From NCBI RefSeq assembly GCF_013314975.1, contig NZ_JABTYH010000004.1:124001-188000 (forward strand): DNA of 64,000 nt, read 5' to 3'. Of the stretch, positions 53,263 to 61,897 are shown piece after piece. The first letter of the stretch is position 1. Each line of letters opens with the position of its first letter. The stretch is from Pseudarthrobacter oxydans (GTDB taxonomy: Bacteria; Actinomycetota; Actinomycetes; Actinomycetales; Micrococcaceae). The notes beneath the pieces were generated by a model. The model searched no databases, was not told the origin of the DNA, and saw only the letters and a list, made by a program, of their open reading frames with translations. The position numbers and the translations under genes were made by a program.

Positions 53263-54981
53263 TCATTCCGCCAGGTGCGTGGGCGCAAACATCTTCAGCA
53301 GGGTTTCCACCACGACGACGTTCGGCCCGTCAGCGGCGAATCCTGCCCTCAGCGCGTCCCCCACGCCCTCCGGCGCCACCTTGACGGCAGGCACACCGAA
53401 CGCCTCGGCAAGTTTGACGAAGTCCGGGCGGGCCAATTCGGTGGCCGTGGCTTTGCCGAATGCGCCCACCATGTATTCGCGGAGGATGCCGTAGCCGCCG
53501 TCGTCCACAATCAGCCAGGTGACAGGAACGTTGTGCTGCCTCGCGGTGGCAAGTTCGGAGATGGAGTACATCGAGGATCCGTCACCGGACACTGCGAGTA
53601 CCCGGGCAGAGCCGGAGGGCCTGCCAACAGTTTCGAGTCCCACGGCCGCGCCGATGGCTGCCGGGAACCCGAAGCCCAGCCCGCCGGCGCCCTGGGCTGA
53701 ATGGAACTGGCCCTCGCGGGCGTCCCAGCAGCTCCAGCCCCAGTAGGCCGCGATGGTCATGTCCCAGAAGGTCTGCATGTCCGCCGGCACCGCCTCGCGG
53801 ATGTCCGCCATGAACTTCAGTTCCTTGGACAGGTCCTGCGACTCCAGGCGTGCGCGGACCTTCGCCAGGGATTCCCTGACCAGCTCCTCGGGCGGTTTTC
53901 CGTGCCAGATCGGCATTGTCCGGCCCGCCCCGGCGTCCAGGGCTTCATCAAGGGCGGCGAGCGCCTGGCCTGCGTCTGCCCGGATGCCCAGCCCGGGACG
54001 GTTGGACTCCAGGACCCTCGGTTCGGCGTCGATCTGGATAATCCGGCCGCGGGGCTCAAACGTGAAGTAGTTGGAGGTAACCTCGCCCAGGGATGATCCG
54101 ATCACCACCAGGACATCCGCGTCCTCCAGCAGGTCGGTCATGTAGCGGTCCTCGATCCAGGACTGCAGCGAGAGCTCATGGCTCCAGGGAAAGGCACCGT
54201 TCCCGCCCGGAGTGCAGATCACGGGAGCACGAAGCTTCTCGGCAATCGAGAGCAGGGACTTTTCGGCCCGGCCCCGCCGCGTGCCGCCGCCGGCGATGAT
54301 GGCCGGACGTTCCGCGGACTGCAGCCACTTCACGGCTTCCCGGACCAGCTCCACCCGGGGTGGATTGTCCGCCGCCTCGGCGAGCGCATCCTCCACCGGG
54401 GGCACCATGATGGGATCGAGCAGGACGTTCTGCGGAATCTCCAGCCAGACCGGACCCTGGGGCGAGGAGATCGCCTCGGTCCAGGCGTCCTGGATGGCAG
54501 AGGGGATGCCGGAGGCGTGCTGGATCAGCCGCTGGCTCTTGGTGACGTTGGCCGCGGACGCCTTCTGGTCATCGAGCTGGTGCAGCATGCCCTTGCGCCT
54601 GGCCCCCAGGCCCTCGAGCGGGATCTGGCTGGCCACCACAACCATGGGAACCCCCGTGGCGTAGGCTTCCTGCAGCCCGGCCAGGGACGTCAGCGCGCCG
54701 GGACCGGTGGACAGGAACAGGACACCCACCTCGCCCGTTGCGCGGGAATACCCGTCCGCGGCGAATGCACTGTTGTTTTCCACCCGTGAAGAGACGAACT
54801 GCAGGTTGCCGCGGCCCATGGCGTCGAAGAGGCCCAGGGCATGCTGGCCGGGGATGCCAAAGACGGTCTTGGCGCCCAGCGCCTCAAGGGTTTCGACGAC
54901 GAGGTCCCCGCCGTTGCGCACACCCTCGCCCGGATTCTTTTCAGCCTGTGCTGCCGCCCCATCCGCAGTGACGTCGCCCAT
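53263..54981 (-). CDS. Thiamine-diphosphate-dependent decarboxylase/synthase-like enzyme (possible 2-ketoarginine decarboxylase)
   Basis: A 572-residue TPP enzyme with the three-domain layout of acetolactate synthase/benzoylformate decarboxylase. KTVFGIPGQHALGLFDAM and SRVENNSAFAADGYSRATG (with the cofactor-activating Glu) form the N-terminal PYR domain; VLAVSGDGSSMYSISELATA is the C-terminal GDG...N-type TPP-binding motif. It starts at ATG 54981 (AAGGAG 9 nt upstream) 4 nt after the ureohydrolase gene. In Pseudomonas the AruI 2-ketoarginine decarboxylase of this superfamily acts with guanidinobutyrase GbuA, which makes that pathway a good hypothesis; plain acetolactate synthase is less likely with this neighbour. 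Confidence 0.82.
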   Translation of the reverse strand: MGDVTADGAAAQAEKNPGEGVRNGGDLVVETLEALGAKTVFGIPGQHALGLFDAMGRGNLQFVSSRVENNSAFAADGYSRATGEVGVLFLSTGPGALTSLAGLQEAYATGVPMVVVASQIPLEGLGARRKGMLHQLDDQKASAANVTKSQRLIQHASGIPSAIQDAWTEAISSPQGPVWLEIPQNVLLDPIMVPPVEDALAEAADNPPRVELVREAVKWLQSAERPAIIAGGGTRRGRAEKSLLSIAEKLRAPVICTPGGNGAFPWSHELSLQSWIEDRYMTDLLEDADVLVVIGSSLGEVTSNYFTFEPRGRIIQIDAEPRVLESNRPGLGIRADAGQALAALDEALDAGAGRTMPIWHGKPPEELVRESLAKVRARLESQDLSKELKFMADIREAVPADMQTFWDMTIAAYWGWSCWDAREGQFHSAQGAGGLGFGFPAAIGAAVGLETVGRPSGSARVLAVSGDGSSMYSISELATARQHNVPVTWLIVDDGGYGILREYMVGAFGKATATELARPDFVKLAEAFGVPAVKVAPEGVGDALRAGFAADGPNVVVVETLLKMFAPTHLAE

Positions 54982-54985
54982 CCGG

Positions 54986-56050
54986 CTACTCCTTGCCTGC
55001 CGGTGCGAACCCCGCCGGACGGCGGGATTCCTGGCCCAGGGCCTGGGCGGCGTACCCGTTGGCCGCTCCAAAGCGGTCCCCTGCCACGGCGTTGTCGGCC
55101 ATCAGCGTGACCAGTTCGTAGGCGACATGGCTGGCGGCCACGCCGGTGATCTCGGCATAGTCGTAGGCGGGGGCCACCTCCACGATGTCCGCTCCCACGA
55201 GGTTCATGCCTCGGAAGCCGCGGATGATTTCCAGAAGCTCGCGGCTGGTGATGCCGCCGGCCTCGGGAGTGCCGGTGCCCGGGGCGTGGGCGGGGTCCAG
55301 GACGTCGATGTCAACGGAGATGTACAGCGGGCGGTTGCCGATCCGGTCACGGACCTTCGCCACCGTTTCCAGGACGCCCTGGTAGTAGACATCGGCAGAG
55401 GTGACGATGCCGAACCCAAAGCGATGGTCGTCGTCGAGGTCCTTTTTACCGTAGAGGGGGCCGCGTGTGCCGATGTGGCTGATGGCTTCCGTGTCCAGGA
55501 TGCCTTCCTCGACGGCGCGGCGGAACGGGGTGCCGTGCGTGTACTCGGCTCCAAAGTAGGTGTCCCAGGTATCCAGGTGCGCATCAAAGTGCAGCATGGC
55601 GATGGGCCCGCCGGCACGCTCGGCAGCGGCGCGGAGGAGCGGCAGGGCGATGGTGTGGTCGCCGCCCAGGGTCACCAGCTTGCCGCCGCCTGCCGTGAGG
55701 TCCAGGGCGTTCTGCTGGATGGTTTCGATGGCCTCGTTGATGTTGAAGGGGTTGACGGCCATGTCCCCGGCGTCGGCTACCTGGATGTTCTCGAAGGGGC
55801 TGACGTCCCATGCCGGGTTGTACGGGCGCAGGAGCCGGCTTGCTTCACGGACGTGGTTTGCACCGAAGCGGGCCCCCGGGCGGTACGAGACGCCGGAATC
55901 GAAAGGCACACCCACCACCGTGACGTCGGCCTTGGCCACCTGGTCCAGGCGGGGAAGGCGGGCATAGGTGGCGGCTCCCGCGTAACGGGGAATCCTGGAT
56001 GAATCGATGGGGCCAAGGTTGCCGTTGGCTTCGATGCGCAGCTCTTCCAA
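54986..56050 (-). CDS. Agmatinase-family ureohydrolase (agmatinase or guanidinobutyrase)
   Basis: A 354-residue Mn2+ ureohydrolase that splits urea from a guanidino compound. Metal motifs: [24 protein letters not shown] and [19 protein letters not shown], all intact. [23 protein letters not shown] is the N-terminal signature. Agmatine, 4-guanidinobutyrate and 3-guanidinopropionate enzymes are not separable by eye; the coupled TPP enzyme favours a guanidinobutyrate/ketoarginine route. I chose TTG 56050 because AAGGAGAGG stands 9 nt upstream; a further TTG at 56095 lacks an RBS. Annotated often as speB. Confidence 0.9.
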   Translation of the reverse strand: MEELRIEANGNLGPIDSSRIPRYAGAATYARLPRLDQVAKADVTVVGVPFDSGVSYRPGARFGANHVREASRLLRPYNPAWDVSPFENIQVADAGDMAVNPFNINEAIETIQQNALDLTAGGGKLVTLGGDHTIALPLLRAAAERAGGPIAMLHFDAHLDTWDTYFGAEYTHGTPFRRAVEEGILDTEAISHIGTRGPLYGKKDLDDDHRFGFGIVTSADVYYQGVLETVAKVRDRIGNRPLYISVDIDVLDPAHAPGTGTPEAGGITSRELLEIIRGFRGMNLVGADIVEVAPAYDYAEITGVAASHVAYELVTLMADNAVAGDRFGAANGYAAQALGQESRRPAGFAPAGKE

Positions 56051-56244
56051 TGGAGGCCTCTCCTTCGAGGAGTTGAGGGACTGGTGTGACTGCAATCATA
56101 CAGGTGGTTTCCCTATGTGCATCACTTGTTTACTGACCGATCCGGGAACTATCCTCGCCCCTCCGACCATGAGCGTTCCTCCCCAGTTGCCCCGGGCCCC
56201 TCCCCTTCCGCACTACGCAAACCCGCGGGCGGGGGCGCTCTGCC

Positions 56245-56706
56245 GTGCTGCACGCACTGGGATGCCTTCCGCGGCCGGCGTCAACCGCCCTGGCGACATC
56301 GGCCATCCGTCTCTACAGCCTGCCGTTGGAGCTTCTGAAACAGGAACTCCGCGCGGACCGGTCCGCGCCGGTACTGCGGGCCCTCCGGGACCTGGATCTC
56401 CGCGCCGAATCCATCGTTGAAGTGGACGCCCAGCATCTTTTCCGGTTGAACGGCATCGACTTTGACGCGCAGGTCCACTTACCCGGAATCGGACGGGTGG
56501 ACTTCCTCCTCAACGGCTTCCTTATCGTGGAGATCGACGGCTACGCGTTCCACTCCAAGCGTGCCGACATGCTCAGGGACCGGGACAGGAACAATTCCTC
56601 CACGGTTAACGGCTATGCCGTTCTCCGATACATGCCCGAGCACATCTGGTTCAACCCAGAGCAGGTTGTCTCCGAGATCAGGGCTGCCCTGGCATCCCGA
56701 GGCTGA
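56245..56706 (+). pseudogene. DUF559-type endonuclease-like gene, 5' degraded
   Basis: A 153-codon open stretch encoding the DUF559 (Vsr-like, restriction-endonuclease fold) C-terminus: GIDFDAQVHLPGIGRVDFLL, LIVEIDGYAFHSKRADMLRD and YAVLRYMPEHIWFN. Full homologues are about twice as long and begin with an AbiEi-like winged helix. Upstream, the frame is closed by TGA at 56170-56172, and family-like residues (VPPQLPRAPPLPHYANPRAG) appear in a different frame just before 56245, indicating a frameshift and lost N-terminus. GTG 56245 could still start a short product, but no RBS is seen. Confidence 0.6.
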
Positions 56707-56838
56707 CCGGCGGACGCTCCCGCCCAGTTTCCTGCGGTGGCCGAGGGCCGGCCGGGCGCGGTGCAGCGCAAATCCGCGGAGCGCGGCCCGGCAACCGGGC
56801 GGGAGCGCACAGGGCGGCCGGGACCACCAGGCAGAAAC

Positions 56839-57414
56839 TCAGCGGCTGGCGGCCGGCACCAGGACCCAGAGAACCTCGACGGGCTTGTCGGTGGGGTTGA
56901 TCCAGGTGTGCGGCTCGCGGCCGGGAAAGGTGACGGTGTCCCCTGCACTGAGGTCGTATTCCTCGTTGGTGAGGATCAACCGGATACTGCCCTTGATCAC
57001 ATGCAGGACGTCAACGTCGCAGTCCACAGCGTAGAGCTCGGATTCGCCGCGGCCGTGCGGTTCGATGCAGGCCTGGATGATCTGGACGCGCCGTTCCGAG
57101 CGGGCGGTGAGGAGCCGCTCCACGATGCCCTGGCCGCCCAGCGAGATCCGCGGCCCGTCATTGCGCTTGGTCAGGTGCGTCTCGGGCGCCGCAAAGAGGT
57201 CTCCCACCGAGACCGAGAGGACCTGGCACAGCGTGACCAGGGAGGCCACGGACGGGGATGTAAGGTCGCGCTCCACCCTGCTGAGGAATCCCTTGGTCAG
57301 CCCCGTCGCGTCAGCAACCTGCTCAATGGTCAGCCGCTGCGACTGCCGGGCGGCCCGGATCCTCGAGCCGATAGCCACTGGAACGTTGCTCGGCTCAACT
57401 GGCAGTGCCTTCAT
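56839..57414 (-). CDS. XRE-family regulator with C-terminal cupin domain (PuuR-like)
   Basis: A 191-residue regulator. The N-terminal Cro/C1 helix-turn-helix (IGSRIRAARQSQRLTIEQVADATGLTKGFLSRVERDLTSPS at residues ~15-55, quoted here by position) has recognition helix TKGFLSRVERD; the C-terminal cupin (~110-190) includes LHVIKGSIRLIL and YDLSAGDTVTFPGREPHTW. This is the PuuR/polyamine-type architecture, where the cupin senses the inducer. It lies between the ureohydrolase and a symporter, so it plausibly controls both. ATG 57414. Confidence 0.88.
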   Translation of the reverse strand: MKALPVEPSNVPVAIGSRIRAARQSQRLTIEQVADATGLTKGFLSRVERDLTSPSVASLVTLCQVLSVSVGDLFAAPETHLTKRNDGPRISLGGQGIVERLLTARSERRVQIIQACIEPHGRGESELYAVDCDVDVLHVIKGSIRLILTNEEYDLSAGDTVTFPGREPHTWINPTDKPVEVLWVLVPAASR

Positions 57415-57453
57415 CTACGAACCTTTCATGGCCGGCAGCCCGGCCCCACTTTG

Positions 57454-57582
57454 GAGCAATACTAGTGGCCGGCCCCTTCTGTGACGCCTCATTGCACGCG
57501 TGGCCCGTGGCCCAACGCGGTCTTGACTGTTATCACCGTCACAGCCTACGCTTTGGAAACACTTGTTGCCTATAGAGCAATA
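57454..57582. promoter_or_regulatory. Repeated GAGCAATA boxes, candidate operators of the cupin regulator
   Basis: GAGCAATA occurs at 57454-57461 and 57575-57582 in the same orientation; the second is part of an inverted pair TTGTTGC...GAGCAATA. They flank the divergent promoters of the regulator and symporter genes. Otherwise 57415-57682 shows no gene. Confidence 0.4.
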
Positions 57583-57682
57583 GCCGAGAATCCCCTCTCA
57601 CTCCCCAAAATCCCGCAGCGGCGCCCGGTCCACCGTCACTCCGGCGTGCGCCACGCTGCCAACACGCTCCAAGGAGCCCAAC

Positions 57683-59200
57683 ATGGATGCAAGTTTCATC
57701 AACATCGCCATCGTGGTGGTGTACCTGCTCGCGATGCTGGCCTTCGGCTGGTGGGGCAAGTCCCGCACCAAGAACAACAGCGACTTCCTGGTGGCCGGCC
57801 GCCGCCTTGGGCCCTTCCTCTATACCGGGACCATGGCCGCCGTCGTCCTGGGCGGCGCCTCCACCGTGGGCGGTGTGGGCCTCGGCTATAAATTCGGCAT
57901 CTCCGGCATGTGGCTGGTGGTGGCCATCGGCGCCGGCGTCCTGCTGCTGAGCCTCCTCTTTGCCGGAACCATCCAAAAGCTGAAGATCTATACGGTCTCC
58001 CAGATGCTTACCCTGCGCTACGGCAGCAGGGCCACGGAGGCCTCCGGGATTGTGATGCTCGCCTACACCCTCATGCTGTGTGCCACATCCACCGGCGCCT
58101 ACGCCACCATCTTCGTGGTGCTCTTCGACTGGGAGCGCCCGATTGCGATAGCCGTCGGCGGAGCCATCGTGCTGGTCTACTCGACGGTGGGCGGCATGTG
58201 GTCCATCACCCTGGCCGACCAGGTGCAGTTCATCATCAAGACCGTGGGCATCTTCTTCCTGATGCTGCCCTTCACGCTCAACGCGGCGGGTGGCTTTGAG
58301 GGGATCCGCAGCCGGGTGGACGAGAGTTTCTTCCAGATCGACGGCATCGGCGTCCAGACGATCATCACGTACTTCGTTGTCTACACCCTGGGCCTGCTGA
58401 TCGGCCAGGACATCTGGCAGCGCGTCTTCACGGCGAAGACCCCCACTGTGGCACGCTGGGGCGGCGCCACCGCAGGCATCTACTGCATCCTCTACGGAGT
58501 TGCCGGCGCCCTGATCGGCATGGCCGCGAGCGTAGCCCTTGCCGGCGTCGACATCGCAGTCAAGGACGACGTCTACGCGGAGGTGGCCCAGACGCTGCTT
58601 CCCGTCGGCATCGGCGGGCTGGTCCTGGCAGCAGCCGTGGCAGCGATGATGTCCACCGCGTCAGGCGCCCTCATCGCCGCCGCAACCGTGGCCCGTGCCG
58701 ACGTCCTGCCGTTCGTTGCCAGCTGGTTCGGCAAGGACATCAACACGGACGACTCGGACAACCCCGAGCACGACGTCAAGGCCAACCGCATCTGGGTCCT
58801 CGCGCTGGGAATCATCGCCATCGTCATCGCCATCATCACCAAGGACGTGGTGGCAGCCCTGACCATTGCCTACGACATCCTGGTGGGCGGCCTCCTCGTG
58901 GCGATCCTCGGCGGCCTGGTCTGGAAGCGCGGTACGGGCATCGCTGCGGCTGCATCCATGGCCGTGGGTTCCGTGGTGACGCTGGGCACCATGATTATCC
59001 TGGAAATCAACGCCGAGGCGCCGCTGGACGGCATCTACGCGAACGAGCCCATCTACTACGGCCTGCTGGCGTCCGCCCTGGTCTACGTTGCGGTTTCCCT
59101 GCTGAGCAAACCGACCGACCCGCAGGTAATGCGCAACTGGCAGCGCCGGGTGGCAGGACAGGCCGCAGAAGAAGCGCCCCTTCCCACCGCTGCCCGCTAG
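57683..59200 (+). CDS. Sodium:solute symporter (SSS family)
   Basis: A 505-residue Na+-coupled symporter with 13 predicted helices. Family features: KNNSDFLVAGRRLGPFLY, GGASTVGGVGLGYKFGISG (helix 2 region), and LVLAAAVAAMMSTASGALIAAA with the Ser/Thr Na2-site residues. AAGGAG lies 8 nt before ATG 57683. Given the divergent cupin regulator and the neighbouring ureohydrolase, uptake of a guanidino compound, polyamine or related amine is a reasonable guess; the family also carries proline, pantothenate and sugars. Confidence 0.9.
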   Translation: MDASFINIAIVVVYLLAMLAFGWWGKSRTKNNSDFLVAGRRLGPFLYTGTMAAVVLGGASTVGGVGLGYKFGISGMWLVVAIGAGVLLLSLLFAGTIQKLKIYTVSQMLTLRYGSRATEASGIVMLAYTLMLCATSTGAYATIFVVLFDWERPIAIAVGGAIVLVYSTVGGMWSITLADQVQFIIKTVGIFFLMLPFTLNAAGGFEGIRSRVDESFFQIDGIGVQTIITYFVVYTLGLLIGQDIWQRVFTAKTPTVARWGGATAGIYCILYGVAGALIGMAASVALAGVDIAVKDDVYAEVAQTLLPVGIGGLVLAAAVAAMMSTASGALIAAATVARADVLPFVASWFGKDINTDDSDNPEHDVKANRIWVLALGIIAIVIAIITKDVVAALTIAYDILVGGLLVAILGGLVWKRGTGIAAAASMAVGSVVTLGTMIILEINAEAPLDGIYANEPIYYGLLASALVYVAVSLLSKPTDPQVMRNWQRRVAGQAAEEAPLPTAAR

Positions 59201-59232
59201 GCCCCGGCAGGATAGGACAACAGGAGCAACGC

Positions 59233-59286
59233 ACGACGGCGGCACCTCCCCTTCGCTTTCCGGTGAAGGGGAGGTGCCGCCGTCGT
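59233..59286. terminator. Very strong bidirectional terminator
   Basis: A perfect 22-bp stem (59233-59254 with 59265-59286; core ACGACGGCGGCACC) with a 10-nt loop, followed by TTGTG. It separates the convergent symporter and small acidic gene and belongs to the hairpin family at 15801 and 32258. Confidence 0.9.
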
Positions 59287-59300
59287 TGTGTCCCGGTTTC

Positions 59301-59528
59301 CTAGTCGGTTTCGCGGACCTCGTCAGGGTCATCCAGCGGGACCACGCGGTCCTCGGCGTCGACCACGACGGGAGGCACCTGGACCACCGGCTCTTCCTCG
59401 TCCAGGAGTTCGTCCTCGGTATCCCAGTCGTCCTCAACTACCGGTGCATCCTCGGCGTAGTCATAGGCGGGATCCGCCTCTACGGCATCCAGGTGCGGCA
59501 TGTCCGGGTGCTGTCCGGTGGTGCTCAT
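59301..59528 (-). CDS. Small highly acidic protein
   Basis: A 75-residue protein, about one-third Asp/Glu, without a membrane helix (PHLDAVEADPAYDYAEDAP; WDTEDELLDEEEPVVQ). Probably intrinsically disordered. GGAGG is placed 7 nt before ATG 59528, a convincing start. No family or function is recognised; a metal- or protein-binding role is possible. Confidence 0.65.
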   Translation of the reverse strand: MSTTGQHPDMPHLDAVEADPAYDYAEDAPVVEDDWDTEDELLDEEEPVVQVPPVVVDAEDRVVPLDDPDEVRETD

Positions 59529-59772
59529 GATTGAACCTCCGTTTGTTCGCCTGACGTGCTCTTTCAGTGAGGGCGCTGGACGCGCCACACCTTCATCACA
59601 GCACCGCACTGCAGAGGGGTCAATAGCGTGCCGCGGGACCCAGGGATCCCGCCTTGTTTAAGGCACACCGAAATATCCGGAGGAGGCTAACCGGCCAAAA
59701 ATCCGCGGATTTTCGCAGTAAGCTTGCACTGCAATGGGGCCGCACCATGCCCCATCCAGCCCAGGAGTTTCC

Positions 59773-60945
59773 GTGTCTCAGCACGCCAGGTTCAACCGCC
59801 ACGCCATGCCGCAAGCGTCGCAATCCTCATCGCCCCAGGACCAAGCCGGCGCACGCCAGCAGGCCCAGCCCTCGCCGTCGGACGTCAAGCGGTGGCGGCA
59901 ATACCTCGCGGACGAACGGGCGGAAGCTGCCGTCTACCGGGACCTGGCACAGAACCGCCAGGGCGAAGAGCGCGACATCCTCCTGGCCCTGGCCGAAGCC
60001 GAGGGCCGCCATGAAGCACACTGGCTGGGACTGCTGGGGGAGCGTGCGGGCAAGCCCCGGCGTGCCTCGCTGCGCAGCCGGATGCTGGGGTTCCTGGCCC
60101 GCCACTTCGGGTCGGTGTTTGTGCTGGCCCTGGCCCAGCGCGCAGAGGGCCGCTCCCCCTACGCCAAGGACCCCAACGCCACGGATGCGATGGCGGCGGA
60201 CGAGCAGATCCATGAGGAAGTGGTCCGCGGACTGGCAACCCGGGGACGCAACAGACTGGCGGGCACGTTCCGGGCCGCCGTGTTCGGCGCGAATGACGGC
60301 CTGGTCAGCAACCTGTCGCTGGTGATGGGCATGGCCGCGTCCGGTGTCGCCAGCAGTGTGGTGCTGCTCAGCGGAATCGCGGGGCTGCTGGCCGGAGCCA
60401 TGTCCATGGGCGCCGGGGAGTTCATCTCAGTCCGGTCGCAGCGCGAACTGCTGGCCGCAACGCGCCCCACCCAGGTCACCCTGCTGGCGGCCCCCAAACT
60501 GGACCTGGAACACAACGAACTGCTGCTGGTGTACCTGGCCCGGGGCATGACCCAGGAAGCAGCCGAGCACCGGGTGGCCGAACGTATGGGCCTGCTGCCC
60601 TGCGACTGCGATCCCAGCCTGTCGCTGCAGCCGGAACTGCCCGACGTCGAGGACCAGCATGAAGCCGTGGGGACCGCGTGGGGCGCTGCCCTGTCCAGCT
60701 TCTGCTTCTTTGCCTCCGGCGCGATCGTTCCAATCCTGCCGTTCCTGTTTGGCCTGACCGGCGTCGCCGCCCTGGTGACGGCGGGCATTCTGGTGGGCCT
60801 CGCCCTCCTGGTCACCGGCGCCACGGTGGGCCTTCTTTCCGGCACGTCGCCATTGACGCGTGGACTCCGCCAGCTGGCCATTGGCCTAGGCGCGGCAGCC
60901 GTCACCTACCTGCTGGGGCTGGCCTTCGGCACAGTTGTGGGCTAG
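59773..60945 (+). CDS. Ferritin-like / VIT1-CCC1 fusion (membrane iron/manganese protein, MbfA-like)
   Basis: A 390-residue fusion. Residues ~35-160 are a ferritin-like/rubrerythrin helical domain with the E...ExxH pattern (LADERAEAAVYRDLAQ, EAEGRHEAHWLGLL, ADEQIHEEVVRGL). Residues ~165-390 are a VIT1/CCC1 membrane domain: FGANDGLVSNLSLVMGMA and GAMSMGAGEFISVRSQREL. MbfA-type homologues export iron using a diiron domain as sensor or ferroxidase; that role is inferred here. GTG 59773 (AGGAG 7 nt upstream) is preferred to an in-frame start at 59734. Its stop overlaps the next start (TAGTG). Confidence 0.88.
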   Translation: MSQHARFNRHAMPQASQSSSPQDQAGARQQAQPSPSDVKRWRQYLADERAEAAVYRDLAQNRQGEERDILLALAEAEGRHEAHWLGLLGERAGKPRRASLRSRMLGFLARHFGSVFVLALAQRAEGRSPYAKDPNATDAMAADEQIHEEVVRGLATRGRNRLAGTFRAAVFGANDGLVSNLSLVMGMAASGVASSVVLLSGIAGLLAGAMSMGAGEFISVRSQRELLAATRPTQVTLLAAPKLDLEHNELLLVYLARGMTQEAAEHRVAERMGLLPCDCDPSLSLQPELPDVEDQHEAVGTAWGAALSSFCFFASGAIVPILPFLFGLTGVAALVTAGILVGLALLVTGATVGLLSGTSPLTRGLRQLAIGLGAAAVTYLLGLAFGTVVG

Positions 60946-61877
60946 TGGAGAACAGGCCGCCGCGCCGCGCGCCGTCGCGCCATGCGGGGAGCAAGGCCCG
61001 CCTGGGCGTGCGCCGGGTCGTGGAGCTGCTGCTCACCGCGGCGCTGACCGCGGGTGCTGTGTTCGGAGCAGCACTGGCACTCAATGACCCGCGCTTCAAG
61101 GAGTTGCTGAACGTCCGCATCGGCCCGGGAAACGGGCAGTCCGCCGGGCAGCAGGACCCCGGCAGCGCGGGGGAAGCAGGCCAGGTACCCCAGGCCGAGG
61201 GCCGGTTGGGCGCGCCTCCCCCGGGACTGGAGGAGTCGGACGCTCCCCTGGCCGCCGCAGACCCTCCGCCGCTGGGCAGCGATTCCTACCGCTTCCTCGC
61301 CGTCAACGGGGACGGCAGCCCGGTGGGGTATTCCCCCTGCCGGCCGCTGCACTACGTCATCAATGACGAGCTCGCACCGGCCGGCTCGCAGCAGCTGGTC
61401 ACGGAATCCATCGCCACCATCTCCGCCGCCACCGGCATCCGGTTCATCTACGACGGCACCACCGCAGAGCAGCCCTCCCCCCAACGCCCGCCGTACCAGC
61501 CCGGGGCCTACGGCGAGCGCTGGGCGCCGCTGCTCATCGCCTGGACAACACCGGAGGTGGCTCCGCAGCTCAAGGGCAAGGTGATCGGGACCGGGGGCAG
61601 CACCCACTTCAGTTACGACGACGGCCCCAAGGCCTTCGTCACGGGCGGGCTGGACCTGGACGCGCCACAAATCGCCGATGAACTGCTGAACCCGGACGGC
61701 CACCTGTATGCACGGGCCGTGATCCTGCATGAGCTCAGCCACGTGATGGGCCTCGACCATGTGGACGACCCCACCCAACTGATGTATCCCGAGATCGGTA
61801 CCCCCGAGGGACTGTCCGCCGGGGACCTCAACGGGCTCTATGAGCTCAGCAAGGCGCAGTGCCGGAAGGATCTCTGA
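60945..61877 (+). CDS. Membrane-anchored metzincin (matrixin-like) zinc protease
   Basis: A 310-residue protein with an N-terminal anchor (VVELLLTAALTAGAVFGAALAL, ~25-46), a ~60-residue Gly/Pro/Gln linker, and a catalytic domain with the zinc motif HELSHVMGLDH (262-272) and a Met-turn LMYPEIG. That is the HExxHxxGxxH metzincin signature, typical of matrixin-type (M10) proteases outside the cell. The GTG at 60945 overlaps the iron-transporter stop by 1 nt (TAGTG), so the two are coupled; an unusual pairing with no obvious functional link. Confidence 0.82.
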   Translation: MENRPPRRAPSRHAGSKARLGVRRVVELLLTAALTAGAVFGAALALNDPRFKELLNVRIGPGNGQSAGQQDPGSAGEAGQVPQAEGRLGAPPPGLEESDAPLAAADPPPLGSDSYRFLAVNGDGSPVGYSPCRPLHYVINDELAPAGSQQLVTESIATISAATGIRFIYDGTTAEQPSPQRPPYQPGAYGERWAPLLIAWTTPEVAPQLKGKVIGTGGSTHFSYDDGPKAFVTGGLDLDAPQIADELLNPDGHLYARAVILHELSHVMGLDHVDDPTQLMYPEIGTPEGLSAGDLNGLYELSKAQCRKDL

Positions 61878-61897
61878 CCGGCCGGCTGCCCCACCGC

